Assembly: GCA_001600635.1 (NCBI GenBank)
Contig: BCKL01000038.1
Coordinates: forward strand, 62,001 to 126,000
Direction of reading: 5' to 3'
Source of the DNA: Leucosporidium creatinivorum
Lineage: Eukaryota > Basidiomycota > Microbotryomycetes > Leucosporidiales > Leucosporidiaceae
Length of the DNA stretch: 64,000 nucleotides
Shown: piece by piece, positions 11,186 through 23,309 of the stretch
Layout of the letters: each line of letters starts with the position of its first letter
Position numbering within the stretch: the stretch's first letter is position 1
The notes under the pieces: generated by a model
What the model was told of the DNA's origin: nothing
Seen by the model: the letters and a program-made list of their open reading frames with translations, nothing else
Database searches by the model: none
Made by a program: the position numbers and the translations under genes

Positions 11186-12372
11186 TCACCACGGCTCGAA
11201 GAGGCGCTCCCAGTCGGGCAGCTCGTCCTGTCCCTCCCATCTCATGCGGTACTGGAACGATCCTCCTCGAGTTTCCATCGCTTGCTTGACCATTTTCACA
11301 CTCTCATCAAGCGCCTCGCTAGCCTCCTCCTCCGCCCAGTCGACTGACAGCATCGTCAGCTCTTGGACGCTCGGCGCCGCCTTGACGAAGGCGTCCGAGA
11401 TAGCTCCCAACGCGTCCGTCTGCCAGGGCTCCTCCCCATGATGCGGAAGATCTGGAGATCTGCCCTCATGGACGCGAAGTGCCGAGAGGAAGCTCGGGAC
11501 GCTTTCCAGAGTGGCTCGGAGGAGGGTAACCGACTGCCAGGAGCGGGGAAACAGCACGAGCTTCTGGAGTCCGGTGAACTTGGGCCATGGGAAGTCGGGT
11601 TCGATGCCGAGCTCGGATCCGCCTTGAGCGAGGGAGAAGCGGGTGATTTGGGGGGCCAGCGAGGCGAGAGCTTGGTTGAAGTCGTCGTCCTCGCCGAACT
11701 GTTCGAGGTCAGCTGTGAAGCCAATCGAGAGGCGGCGCAGGAGAGGAAAGTGAGTGGTAGTGAACCAGTCGGTCCAAGTCGGAAATGAGTGATGAAAGAG
11801 ATAGGCGTCGATGAGGGAAAGAGTCGTGAGGGAAGCGAAGAGAAAGGTGGGGGGAGAAGGGGAGATGGAAGTCGGCCTCTCCAAGCCTTCCGAATAACCA
11901 AAGTCGAACCAACGTAGGTGCAAAGTCTGGAGTTCTGGGATCGGAAAAGAGCAGCGTGAGCGAACGCCGAGCGCTGGCAGCGAGTTGACTTACGCGAAAG
12001 GGAGTGCATGTCGGGCACGTGCAGCCGTAAGCACGCGATCCTCATTTCCTTCAGCGTCGCGGGCAAGTCAGATTCATACAGGTCGGGGTCGTCCAACTCG
12101 TCGCTAGCTGTCCGCCCACGGTCCCCGCCGAGATGCCCCCGCTTGGCCATAGCACAAGCTCCCTCGGCCTCTAACGCAGCAGCAGCGTGATCCAAATCCC
12201 TCGCAAACAACTCCTTGTACAGCTCCTTCCTCGCCAGCGCCCTCCAAGTCGAGTTGACGAGCGAGTCGGCGAGCAAGAGGTCGTAGCGTTGTCTGTAGGT
12301 GCCGAAGGAGACGACGGGAAGTGAGAGCTTGATGATGTGGTGCAGGATCTCGGTAGGCAGTGGTGGGATCAT
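11186..12372 (-). CDS. F-box-like protein, copy 1
   Basis: Two-exon protein of about 370 aa. The N-terminus MIPPLPTEILHHIIKLSL fits an F-box-like motif (LPxEILxxIxxL), expected to bind Skp1 of an SCF ubiquitin ligase. The rest contains irregular leucine-rich segments (FASLTTLSLIDAYLF, FPLLRRLSIGFTADLEQF, GLQKLVLFP) as in lineage-expanded basidiomycete F-box/LRR-like proteins. An intron near 11935-11996 (donor GTAAGT) separates the F-box exon from the repeat exon. The protein ends ...LPDWERLFEPW. A further 57-nt intron (11133-11189) straddles Trp/stop: TG|GTGAG spliced to TG|GTGA gives the same Trp-stop, so the protein is unchanged either way. Close paralogs lie at 30825-32018 and 35688-36922 and a relic near 60960. 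Function in ubiquitination is inferred; the target is unknown. Confidence 0.7.
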
Positions 12373-12833
12373 CTCGTGCTGTAGCGAGTCGGGCGAGCGG
12401 CGAGACGAGGAGGAGAGCTTCGAGGTGGAGGGAATGAGGCGCGCTTTGTAGAGCTTCCAAGAGGGCGGGAGGGACTCGAGGTGAAACTAGGTGAAGAGCT
12501 ACAGCCGAGCAGCGAGATTTGATATTCTAGTGCTTCCTTGCGAGTCGAGAGCTGCGAGACGAAGTGATGGCAGGAGCGCAAGAGCAGTGCCGAGGGCCTG
12601 CTTCGTCGACTGACGTTCAAGGAGACCAGAAACCGCAGAGCTACAGAAGCTCATTCGTGATCTGCTGCGCACTGCAAACGTCTTCGACCACCACATCCGC
12701 ACTACCCTCAACCTCTCGGCTCTCGTTGCTCGTTGCTCCTCGGCGATGCTCTTCGCTTCGATCTCTCGCTCTGCAGCAAGCACAAGGGTTCACAAAATGT
12801 CATATCATCACTTCTCTTCTTATCTCTGTGCAT
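12373..12833. repeat. F-box upstream region, duplicated near 30.55-30.82 kb
   Basis: About 250 bp directly upstream of F-box copy 1 is similar to the sequence upstream of copy 2: both encode, in the same frame, LEALLLVSPLARLATARDD just before the start, and a more distal LSTR(K/R)EAL stretch. The duplication therefore carried the promoter and 5' UTR with the gene. The rest of the interval, up to the ETFA stop, holds nothing else I recognise. Confidence 0.55.
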
Positions 12834-14698
12834 CTACTTCTTCGCCTCCTCGAGCTTCTTCGTGAGCTCGGGAACGGCCTCGAACAGGTCTGCCGAGGGA
12901 AAGGGGACAGGATGGGTCAGTCTTGGAGACGGAGGGAGGAGGCGCGACGAAAGAGAGGGCGTGGGATTAGAGAGACATGGTGGAGGAACGCACCGGCGAC
13001 GAGTCCAATGTCGGCGATCTGGAAGATGGGCGCGTCGGCGTCCTGCTCGGCGGAAGCGATAGGTCAGCTTCTGCACTCCGAAGGCGATGCCGAGCACGCA
13101 GAGACACACCTTGTTGATAGCCACGATCGTCTTCGAGTCCTTCATTCCCGCCAAGTGCTGAATCGCGCCCGAGATTCCCACCGCAACATACAAGCTCGGA
13201 GCAACGACCTTTCCAGTCTGACCGACCTGCTGCGAGTTGTCGGCGTACCCACTATCCACGGCAGCACGGGAAGCTCCGACAGCAGCTCCAAGGGCGTCGG
13301 CTAGAGGGAGGACGATCGAGTCGAAGGATTCCTTGGACTTGACTCCACGACCGCCGGAGACGACCGAGGGGGCTGAGCCGAGGTCGGGGCGCTCGGAGAT
13401 GGTGAGCTCTTCGGAGATCCACTTGGCTTGTTCTGTATGGTGTGTGAGTCTCGTTAGCTTTGACTCTCGGCGTACTATGAGCAAGCAGCAGCGAAAGAGA
13501 GAACTGACCAGGTCCAACATCCTCAGCGGCCTTAGCGTCGACCTCTCCAGCTCCTCCCTCCTGTGCGGCATCCCAGCTAGCAGCACGAACGGTGAAGATC
13601 TTGACGTCGTCGGAGGACTTGACAGTGGCGATGGCGTTGCCGGCGTAGATGGGGCGAGTGAAGGTGTCGGCCGAGTCGATGGCCATGACGTCGGAGATCT
13701 GGCGTGAAAGCGAGGGAGGTGAGTGGGAGGGCTCGTGAAAGTATACGAGTCGAGGACGGTAGCTGGGAGACCAAAGCCTCCTCGGCGAGCTGGAAAGCGG
13801 AAGCGAAGCTCACCTGCTGGACCTCTAGCAGTCCAGCTACTCGGGGGAAGACGTTCTTGCCGACGGCGGTGTGGGCAGCGGCGAGATGGGTGTAGCCTCC
13901 CGACTTGACGAGGGAAGCGAGGACGGGAGCGAGGGGTTCGGCGGTGTGGTGAGCGAGGAGCGGGGAGGTGCGGACGAGGATGGAGAGGCCGAGCCTGGGT
14001 AAGGAGGGGGCGAGGATCAGTATGGATGCTTTGAGAGCGTTGCAGCTGCAAGGTCGAATCCTCCTGCATCGTAATCTGGCAAGATCGAGTTCCGTTCGCT
14101 GAGCATCACGACGCCAATCGAATTCCGTCGAGCTGACACCATACAGCTCAGCCAGCAGCACCCAGCGCATCAGCGGTCTCCCAATAATCCTGTAGGCCAG
14201 CCCGCCACTCTGCAGTGACCTTCCGCTGTTTCCCGCCGGCGAGGACGAGTGACCGGGCCAAGCGGCCTCTCCGCCGTTCTGCAGTCGATGCGATTGTAGC
14301 AGACCCGGCGCAGCGGGAGTAGCATATCGAGCTACACCAGATGCTGCTCTGCAAAGCCGGCAAGCTCGGCTGCAGCTCGAAGCGCTGGCTGCCTCGGCCA
14401 AAAGCACGCTCTACTCGACTGGCGTGCTAGGCCAGCTGTATCTCAACGGTACGGCGACGACTCACTTCTTAGCCTGCTCGATAGCACCATCGGTCTTTCC
14501 CTCTTCTCCAACGATGAGACCTGTAACGTTGCCGCCGAGCTTGCGAGCGGCGGTGATGGCGTTGAGGGTCGCGGGGACGAGGTGAGTGTCGCGGTGCTCG
14601 AGGAGGATCAAGGTGTTGGGCGAGGCGCCTGTAGCGTATGTCCTCCTAGCAGCGGCGAAGCGGAGAGCGGGAGCTGTACGGAGAGTTGGGAGGATCAT
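12834..14698 (-). CDS. ETFA: Electron transfer flavoprotein alpha subunit, mitochondrial
   Basis: Alpha subunit of the matrix flavoprotein that accepts electrons from acyl-CoA and other dehydrogenases and passes them to ETF-ubiquinone oxidoreductase. The N-terminus [19 protein letters not shown] is Arg/Ala-rich and lacks acids, as expected of a mitochondrial presequence, followed by [20 protein letters not shown]. The C-terminal FAD domain is clear: [77 protein letters not shown] and [20 protein letters not shown] to the stop at 12834. Length (about 345 aa) is normal. Intron 1 is 471 nt (13995-14465), several times longer than its neighbours in this window, and contains nothing I recognise. 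The other introns are short with GCTGAC motifs. Confidence 0.95.
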
Positions 14699-15114
14699 CT
14701 TGGACGAGCAACGAGTGAGGGGGAGGAGAGAGAGCTGCGAGCGCTTTGGATCGGTTGTCTTCCCACCGCTGGCTGCTTCTGTACTACGACTCTCTGGCTT
14801 TGTATTGGTGAAAAGTTACAGTATTGTGATAGACCGCCCAGGATTTGCTGCGCCACTGTCTTCGGAGCAGCAGCTGCCAAAGTGCGCCGAGCCGGTCGGC
14901 GCGAGCGCTTTTGATCTTTCGATACAGGAGACGAGGGGGAACAACGCATATAACTTTTCTTGATATTGTACTCCGTCAACTTTCGGGGAAAACGGCCTTC
15001 TGGAACGTCGAGCCGAGGTCGGCGACTCCTCGATCCCGACCGAGGAGACTCTCGCCACGACAAGCTCGTGCCCAGTGACAGCTATTGCACCTGCAGCTAC
15101 CTTGATACAGCTCC
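14699..15114. other. Intergenic region upstream of ETFA
   Basis: About 415 bp between the ETFA start and the stop of the neighbouring kinase-like gene. Presumably the ETFA promoter. No RNA gene, repeat or supported ORF seen. Confidence 0.4.
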
Positions 15115-16276
15115 TCACTCTCTAAAGGTCATCATCAAGTCAAGATACAGCTGCAAGCTCTCATCGTCGCCGAAGTTCGGCAGCAACTCGACCAGCTTGG
15201 GCGCCATCTGCCCACCTCTGCTCCTGGCCTCGACGCGCGCTCGAGCATACTCGAAGTGAGCAGGGTACCATCCCGCCCTCTCCCAGTCCAGCACGCCCAC
15301 GAGAACTCCATCTCGGACGATGAGATTTCGGGCAACCAGATCGCCGTGAGTGAAGTATAAAGGCTGATTGGTAGGGAAGGTGGAGGGGATGCGAGGTCGA
15401 TCCCGATGAAACATCAGCTCCTTGGCTTGCTCGTCGATGTACGAGAAGAGGGCGGCTTCATCATCGAAAGTGCTCGGCGGTCGGCGCAGGATGCTGGGAA
15501 TGGCGAGAGGGGCTGAGTCCTGAGTGATATTGCCAATGCGGGTGTTGGGAGGAGGGTGTAAGGACCGCAGTCGAGTATAGATAGACTTGACCGAGCTCAG
15601 CACGGCCTCTTGCTGCTGGAAGCTGAGACGATGCCATTCGCGGTCGAGCGAGTCGCCGACGATGTAGCTCATGAAGAGGTAGCCTGTCCCCTCAACGACA
15701 TTGTAGCCAATGACCTGATTCGAAGTCCAGGTTGTCAGCGAGAGATCAAAGAAAGCTGCAGTCTAACCCTCAGCTCACCTTCGGAACCTCGGCGATCTTA
15801 GTCCTCGCCAGCTGCATGGCTTGCGCTTCTCCGAGCGTCACGTCAGCCACAGGACCCCACTTGACTACTCTGTCTCCAGCAAGACGCTTCACGCGTCGGT
15901 ACGGCAGAGCGTTGAGCAAGAGCCAGCCAGGATCTTGGTCGATTGCCTCGGGCGAAGGGAGCAGCGAGCTAGAGCCGTCGCACTGCAGGAAAGGAGCAGA
16001 GTCAGCGGGTGTGGGGTTGGAAAGGCTAGCTGGTGTACTCACAGCGTACTCGGATGGCCCGGTGAGCCAACCAGAGATGTTAGAGGGCGTTTTGTAGCTC
16101 AGGGCCTCCTCGCGCTCGTTCAGGGTCGGCTGCCTTGATCCAGCGCTGGGCGAGGAGGAGAGAAAAGAGAAAAAACTCCCATCAGTCTCGCCGTAGTGAG
16201 CTGTAGCTGTGGCTTGCTGATTTGCCAGCCAAGTCAGCGTTGAAACGACGCGCTCTGGAGGGCTCTGGGAGGCCAA
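15115..16276 (-). CDS. Aminoglycoside phosphotransferase/choline-kinase-like protein, copy 1 (start unclear)
   Basis: Protein-kinase-like fold of the APH family. Three exons are visible: a first with ...ISGWLTGPSEYA, a second CDGSSSLLPSPEAIDQDPGW then LLLNALPYRRVKRLAGDRVV (N-lobe), and a third with YLFMSYIVGDSLDREW, PLYFTHGDLVARNLIV (catalytic loop HGDxxxxN) and GVLVGVLDWERAGWYP (metal-binding D, in place of DFG), ending LDLMMTFRE at 15115. Physiological substrate unknown; fungal members have not generally been shown to modify drugs. Odd point: the first-exon frame has no ATG. Codon 16274-16276 is TTG, and the frame stays open upstream into the promoter of the divergent Rictor gene without an ATG. 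A non-AUG start, a missed exon or a decayed gene are possible. Paralogs: 56176-57402 and 61242-62394. Confidence 0.65.
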
Positions 16277-16474
16277 AGATGTGCTGTAGGCGAGTAGTTC
16301 TGCGTGACCTCTACGGCGTATGGAGGATTTCTGCGACGGTCGACAGCTAAACGAGTGAAATGCAGGAGAACAAGAGGCGCCGGCTCCAGAACGGCTCTGT
16401 TTCCCCCTCCGCTATTCGTCTCGGCTCGGCTTTCGTTTCTGCAGCAGCGGCAGGACTCTGTACCAAACTAGACT

Positions 16475-19400
16475 ATGGACCGCCCGCATCCATCACCGTC
16501 ACCGCCACCTCCACCGCTCCCTTTCACGTCGACCGCTTCGCCCCCACAGCCTTCGCCTTTCTCGCCGCTTCACGCCGACCTGCTGGCCAAGCTACACCTC
16601 GAACAAGCAATCGCAGATGGTGCAGAGAACCTACTCGCCGTGTTTCAAGCAGCAGAGCAACAGCAACAGCTACAGGACGGCGCAGCAGCGAGCAACAAGC
16701 ACGACCTCAAACTTCAAGTCGAGCGGGAGCTGCAGGGCGCTAGGTCGAGGATTGCAGAGCTGGAGGATAGGATACAGAGGCTAGTTGAGCAGGAGCAACC
16801 ACCAGGTAAGCTAATCTTCGTCTTCTACAGCTCCAGCGAGCTCCGCTCACACGCGTCGTCCCGGCGCGCTCGCTCCTCCTTCAGCTTCACCTTCACTAAA
16901 CGGCCATTCGAACGGCGTGCACTCACCGAATAGTATCGCGAGCTCAGAGTACTATCACTACGCCGCAGGTCCGTCCCCAGTGACCTCGGCAAGGCCGCTC
17001 TCCCCTCTCCCGTCTTGTGAGCTCCTCGGTCTTCTCGGCTCGGCCCTCATTTGTTCTCGCTGACCGATCTCACCACTGTCGGTAGATCCCCTCTCCCCAG
17101 CAACCTCGGTCCCGCCATCTCCCTCCCACTCTCCCTCCGCCGAACTCGACCCCGAGCCCGATCAATTCTCCTTCGGCCCAACTTTCGAGCTGGTCCTCAC
17201 CCTCGTTCAGCGACTAGATGAGCTAGAACCAGAGTCAGAGACCTCGGCGGATCCCCAGAACCTGGCGCTGGAGCGGTTAAAAGCCATGGACAGCATAGTC
17301 GAGGCAGTCGGAAGGCAGGTCAGGGTCAAGTACGAGCTGGTGCTGAGCGATGTGCTTTCGTCGTAGGTCTTGCAGTCCTGTCCCGATGCGGTCTCTTACT
17401 CGAAGCTGATCCTCTTCCCCCACTGAACAGCATCATGCCCCTTCTCGCCGAGGACTCGTCAACTGTCGTCCGAGCAGGGGCATATCGCCTCCTGCGACAT
17501 CTCGTGGTGGATCAGCACGACGTCTACGCCCTCCATTCGCGGTTCATCGACCTGTTCCTTGTTCGGTGAGCTGCTCCTCCCTCCTTGAATCCCTTCTGCC
17601 TTCTCGGTGCTGACTTGCCTTGCCCGTCTTGTCCATCCTCTTTTCTCGTTTCTTTTCAATCCTTCTATCCTGACCGCAGCTCACTCTCCCGCGACCACCA
17701 CTCTCCCCTGGAAAAAGAGCAAGCCCTCCGACTGATTCGACTACTCCTCTCCCTCCCCGGCGCCGATGTCGAAGCTATTCGGCCAATCCCTTGCTCAGTC
17801 ATCCGAGCAGTAGTAGCGATAGCAGAAAGTCCAGATGAGAAGCTGAGGATTATGGCGTTGGAAACGTTGGGAGAGCTTCGTGCGCCGTCTCCTTCTCACT
17901 CGGCGCCGAGTCGCTCGCTGACTTTGTCTCCCTCTTCTCGTCGCTCTGTTCAATCAGTGATCCGCGACCTACCACTCCTTTCGCACTCTTCGGGTCTGCG
18001 TGTCATCCTTCAAGCCCTCTCAGACGGCCCACACGATTTGAGCCCCTTCCTCGCGCAATGCTTCCTCTGGGTGATGGATCGGCCGGGGTACAGAAGGTGG
18101 CTGCGACCGGGCGTGGACGTTGAGGTGTGTCGAAAAGGTGGAAGGTTATGCGGCGAACTCAAATGACTCGTTTGCGCCGACAGATCGTACTCGCCGCCTT
18201 CACCGAGGTCAATGGACGAGGCCAGTCGCAGGAGGAGCGCGTGCGGACAGCGGCCAAGATCACAACGACTTTCCTCAAGAGCTGGAGTGGTGAGTCTCTC
18301 GCCTCGCCGTGAGCCACGACGTCCAAAGGATGCCAGACTGACCCTTCCCTCCCTCCACCTATCGATCCTCGCCATGTCGCTCCCTTCTTCCTCCGACAGG
18401 CATCATGTACTTCAACCTCAACGGCAAGCGAGCCCTCCGTTCTCTCGTCGACTCGCTCACAAACCCCAGTCAAGTCATTCGCGTGAGCTTCGAGCCTTCA
18501 CTGCCAAGTTTCGAGCGTTTGCTGATCGACGTCTCTTCTCGCCCTGCTCTCGTCTCGTCACTTCTATAGGACACCCTCCTCGACATGTTCTTCAACATCT
18601 TCAACGTCAAGACGCCAGCTTGGTACGCCGCTTCGACGGCGGGATCTCGCCTTTCCGGTCAGTTCGACACTTCTCCTCCTTGGCGCATTCGGAACCGAAG
18701 CGCTGATACCTCGATTGAGTTTTCGCAGGCTCCAACCGACGCTCAGCGGGTCCCGTCAACCAGCGCGACTCGCTCGACGACCCCGTTCCCGCGCACGAAA
18801 AGATCAACCTAATTGACCAGTACCTCTCGGTCCTGCTGCTCATCTTCATCGACGCTGGATTGGTGGAGGTGAGTGGTAACTACATTCTCCTCTCTGACTG
18901 AAGCTGACAATATCGACGCGCAAGGCTCTCGTTTCGGTCGCCGCGGATTCGAAGGACGCTACCACGTCGAAGAAGGTCTCTTTGCTCATGGGCGAGATCC
19001 TGCAGCTCGCCAACCGAGTTCTTCCCCTCTCCTACGCCGCTCATGCTCAGGTCAGTTTCGGCTCAACTCTCTCCGGTCGGTGCCGAATCGCTCATCTTGC
19101 TCCGAATCAGACCCTTCCTCGTCTCTTCGCTCTCACTACCTCTTTCGACACTAGCCAAGCGCGGCTGGCGGCTAGCTCGACCCTCTCAGCTGTCGATACG
19201 CTCAACCGGAACCAGAGCCGAGCGAGATTGGAAGAAGGAGCCAGCGAGGATCCTCGGCCGAGGTGGGTGCTGATCGCTCTTCCATGAGTCGGGAGTTGGA
19301 GAGAGATAGCTGATCTTGCCTCTCCCCATCACTCTCCGCCGTCACGCAGATCCAACTCGCTCGACGACCCTCTCAAGCGCGGTCAACGACAAGTCGAATC

Positions 19401-22158
19401 GACCAAGATGCTCGCAGGGATGCAGATCGATGACTCACACTTTCGCAACCGACTACTTGCGACCCAAGTCCTCAGCACCAAGGATCATACGGCTTGGAAC
19501 GTCGACATCATCATCGAGCTGCTCGAGGGACCCCTCTTGAACCCGAAGAGGCTGGACGAGGCCATGCGGGCTAGCAAGTTTATGAGGAGGATACTCGGTT
19601 TCTTTCATCCATTTGCGTATCGGTACAGCGATGTCAAGAGGACCAAGGTGAGTCCTCCCAGTCGTCGCAACCGTCGCCGAGCATTTGCTAACGCGCTCGC
19701 TTGCGCAGACCACCGCCAAGTTTACTCAGCTGGGATGCACGCTTGTCAACACCCTCGTAGCTAGCACTGATGGCGTGCGCTACCTCGCCGAGGACAAGAT
19801 GCTTCGCCAAATCGCCGACTGCCTCGTTCAGCTCGATCCTGTACGTCTGCCTTCGCGTTTGACATCTCCCTGATCCCCGCTCAACGATGTATCTCGCTCC
19901 TCCTCGCAGCTCGGTGGACCTCCCGCCTCGGAGATTGTCCTCTCCAAACAGCGAATGGAGAGCACGCTCGCTTCGGGCTACTTTGAGATTCTTGGAACGC
20001 TCACCAAGTCGGTCGAGGGTGTCAAGTGAGTCGTCTTGGCTTCGCTGCTCTGTACGCTCTCGTTCTGCTCGCTGACTTTGCATCTCGGCGACAGATTGCT
20101 CGACCAGTTCAAGGTCTTCACTTCGTTCTACCGCATCAGCGAGCTCAGGAGTAGGGAGGATCTCGTCAAGGCAATCATCGAAAACGTTGACTACACCATG
20201 TAAGCTCGCAGACACTTATCTCGACTCTAACGCTCGCTGATCTGACCGTCTCGTCGCGCAGGGATGGCCACCCCCGAGTCTTCCTCTCCAAGGCTCTCAC
20301 CTCGTCGTACAAGGTTCGCTCCTTCGTTTTCTGGCTGCTTGACGCTCAGCGACTTACCCCTAGCACTTCACAGCACATCCGCATCTTCGCGACCCAGCAC
20401 CTCTCCCAGCTCCTCACCACCTCGACCAACTCCTCCTCCACCGCCTGCGCTCAAGAGTGGGAGATCCGACTTCTTCTCACACAGATCTACGATCCGTCTC
20501 CCGAAGTCTGCGAGTTGGCCGTCAAGGTGCTCGAGCGAGTGTGTAGGAGCTTGGAAACACTCGAGATTGTCGTTCAGATGCGGCCGAGTCTGGACCATCT
20601 GGGTGAGATGGGAACTGGGCTACTGACGAGGTGAGTCGAGTAGCTCTCTCGGATGGTGGCTTCGCTGATGAGTATTGTCCTACAGGTTCTTGTCGACGAG
20701 CATCGGCGTGCGCTACCTACACGAAATTGGCTTCATCCAGCGCGAGCTCGACGAGTGGTATGATGTGAGTCGGCGCCCTTTCACCTATCGTAGCTCCTCG
20801 CTGATTTTTCTCCACTCACCTGCAGGAGCGCAACGCCATCTACGTCGTGCAGCTCGAGCTTCAACTCGCCTCGGCGCTGCACACCGACCAAATCGCGTCG
20901 GACACCGCCAAGTGAGCTCTTGCCTCTACACTCCTCTCCAATACGCTGACGTTCTGTCCCGCAGATCGCCCTTCAATGGCACACCTCCGTCACACTTCTA
21001 CGGCGAGCTTGTCAAGACCGATGAAGGATGCGAGATGCTCGAGGAGAGCGGCCACTTTCCCGAGTTTGCCAACTTCATCCGACAGCATGCGATGGAGGAG
21101 GTTGATTCCGACATCATCGCCAAACTCAAGAGCGTACTCTGGGTAGTGGTGAGTCCATCGAGGGCAGTGAGAGCGAGCGAAAGCTGACTTCTTACTTGCA
21201 GGGCCAAGTGGGAGCGACAGCCGGAGGGCTGGACTTTATCGACCAAGAGTACATTCTTGAGAGCATCGTCGACATTGCCGAGGAGTCGCCGGTCTATTCG
21301 CTGCGAGGGTGAGCTTTTTTGAGCTTCTTCCGTTCACGCCGAGACTGACTCGGTTCGCTCCCACCAGGACCGCCTACTTCGTCCTCGGTCTCATCTCGTC
21401 AACGCTCGAAGGTATTGACATGCTCGAGGAGTACGGCTGGGAGGGCGTCACCACTCCCCTCGGCTCGGCGACTGGCCTCTGCGTTCCGATGGAGCTCGAG
21501 AACTTTGTCTACGTGAGTCTCAGCTCTCCTGCCTCAATCTGCCTTGTCTTTCGCCCCGCTCTCTACTTGACTGACCCCTTCCCTCTCACCGCAGACGCCG
21601 ACCTGGGACCCGCCTGCCCCTCCCGTGCCCGAAGCTCTCCTCCTCGCCTCTCCCAAATCGCACCTCGAAGTCGAAGCCCTCTCCGCCCTCGCCAACCTCT
21701 CGAACCACATCCTCGCCACCAAAGCGTCAAAGACCCTCGCCCGCCTCAAGCAACGCCACCGGGAGCTCTTCTCCTCACCTCGCCTCTACTATCGAGTGCT
21801 CGAGATGCTCGCCAATCATCACTACCGGCTGGCGGTGAGGCGGTACATCATCGAGCTGTTTGATCTACCGTTGGACGAGGAGGTCGCTGCGAGTGTGATG
21901 GATGCTGGGGAGGAATTGCGGGTCGAGGGAGAGAAGGAGCGAGAGGAAGCTGGTGAGATTGGCGAGGGCGAGTCGGGCTGGAGGAAGAATGGCGGGGCGG
22001 TGTTGGATAAGGCGGTCAAGGATATATTGGAGGGAGTTGAGGGAGGCTTCTCGGATGAGGATGACGACGAGATCAGCAGCCCAGAGGAGGGGGCGACCGT
22101 CATCCCCCTTCAGGTGCTGCAGCCGTTGTTGTCGATCAAGGGGTTCTTACTGCACTGA
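16475..22158 (+). CDS. AVO3: Rictor/AVO3/Ste20 (S. pombe) ortholog, TORC2 subunit
   Basis: Scaffold subunit of TOR complex 2, which controls AGC kinases, actin polarity and membrane homeostasis. ATG at 16475 (MDRPHPSPSPPPPP). After a Pro-rich start comes an HR1-like coiled-coil (HADLLAKLHLEQAIADGAEN ... ELQGARSRIAELEDRIQRLV), as in fungal Rictor proteins. The conserved armadillo-like region follows in order: IMPLLAEDSSTVVRAGAYRL, PLEKEQALRLIRLLLSLP, GLRVILQALSDGP, MYFNLNGKRALRSLVDSL, RDTLLDMFFNIF, AWNVDIIIELLEGPLLNPKR, FMRRILGFFHPF, FLSTSIGVRYLHEIGFIQRE, DEWYDERNAIYVVQLE, HFYGELVKTDEGCEMLEESG, GTAYFVLGLISSTLEGIDML and ALSALANLSNHILATKA. About 20 short introns; roughly 1,400 aa. The protein ends LSIKGFLLH at 22158. 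It shares a 198-bp bidirectional 5' region with the divergent kinase-like gene. Confidence 0.92.
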
Positions 22159-22329
22159 ACAAGGGCAGCGTTGGACCAGTTGTTGTATCTCGTACCCATT
22201 TTATCCGCATGCAAATCAGTGATCTCTCGTTCAGTGGCTCAGGCGGTCGACCAGAGCTCGGCGATGAAGAGCTCGGCTCGCTGCTCACTTGACTGCAGAC
22301 CTTAGGAAGACAGAAATCTTGCACTGCAT

Positions 22330-23309
22330 CTACATGAAGTCCTCATCAGGGTCGAAATCACCCTCCCTCTGCTTGCTCTCCCACTCCTCGTCCTCGTCCG
22401 AGTACGTCCCTCGCTTCTGCCCCAAAGTATCATACGACCGTGCAGCCGCTTCCGCTTTCCGACTCCTCTGAATCTCCAAATCCGAGTTTTTCTGTCGATG
22501 TCATGCAAGTCAGCGACCTCCACTCGGAGGAGAACAACGAGCGCCGAGTCACTCACCCTCTCGTTCGCCGCCAATCGTTTCCGCCTGCCCTCCTCCTTGA
22601 TCCTCTCCACTCGCTCGGCTTCATGATCCACTATCCTCTCCGTCTTGGTCTTGGCCAGTCGGTTGACGATGGCGTTCTGTCGTTCCGGAACATGGAAGCG
22701 GCGAACCTTCTGCTCGTTCTTGAAGGAGACGGTGCCCGTGTCCATGTCGCCAGTTTTGAGGAGATTGGACGAGGGGGCTGCGAGAAGCTAGGACGTCAAT
22801 GGAGAGCTCGGAGGACGGCTTCGAGGTGCTCGGCGAAGGCAGAAAGCTCACTGTAGATGATCGTGACGTTGTTCTGCATAGCGGAGAGAGTCAGCTGAGC
22901 TCGCGGGCACGTCACTGAAACTCGCCTTCTTGTTCCCCATGATGCTACCAGCCTTGACGAGCTGCGAGACGTCCATAAGAAGCGAATCGGGCAGCTGCTC
23001 CCAAGTCATGCTGTCCGGTAGATCTCGGGTCGGGATGTAAACGTGAGGCGACGAGAGTTTGTCGACGTGGACCCAGATGTCCTCTCCAGCGTATCGGAGG
23101 AGCTCCTCGTCTGCGAAGGGCGAGGATCAGAAGCGAACGCTGGAGCTGAGGCGAAAGAAGGGCGACGGCGTACTCTCGAACTGTGCAAGAGGCCTGAGTC
23201 AGCAGGTAGTGATGTCTGTAGAGCTACTGGAGCTTACTTTGTCCTTCCCTGCGTAAATTGTCACCAGCTTGTCGTCCCCCAGCGCGTTGGAGCGGTATTC
23301 GAGGACCAT
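22330..23309 (-). CDS. JLP2: CCDC25/Jlp2 family protein (NFACT-R domain), with a 7-nt microexon
   Basis: Conserved eukaryotic protein of the NFACT-R_1/CCDC25 family; the human member is reported as a DNA-binding membrane receptor and the yeast one is Jlp2, but the fungal role is not settled. The chain reads MVLEYRSNALGDDKLVTIYA, GKDK, FE, then EELLRYAGEDIWVHVDKLSS, PHVYIPTRDLP, DVSQLVKAGSIMGNKKNNVT, FKNEQKVRRFHVPERQNAIV, NRLAKTKTERIVDHEAERVE and the end DFDPDEDFM. Family features present are GKDKxExE, EDIWxHVDKLSSxHVY, LVKAxSIxGxKxNNV, and an acidic C-terminus ending DEDFM (DSDEFM in animals). The conserved FE pair lies on a 7-nt exon (23174-23180). About 225 aa, usual size. Convergent with Rictor (171 bp apart). 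Confidence 0.88.
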
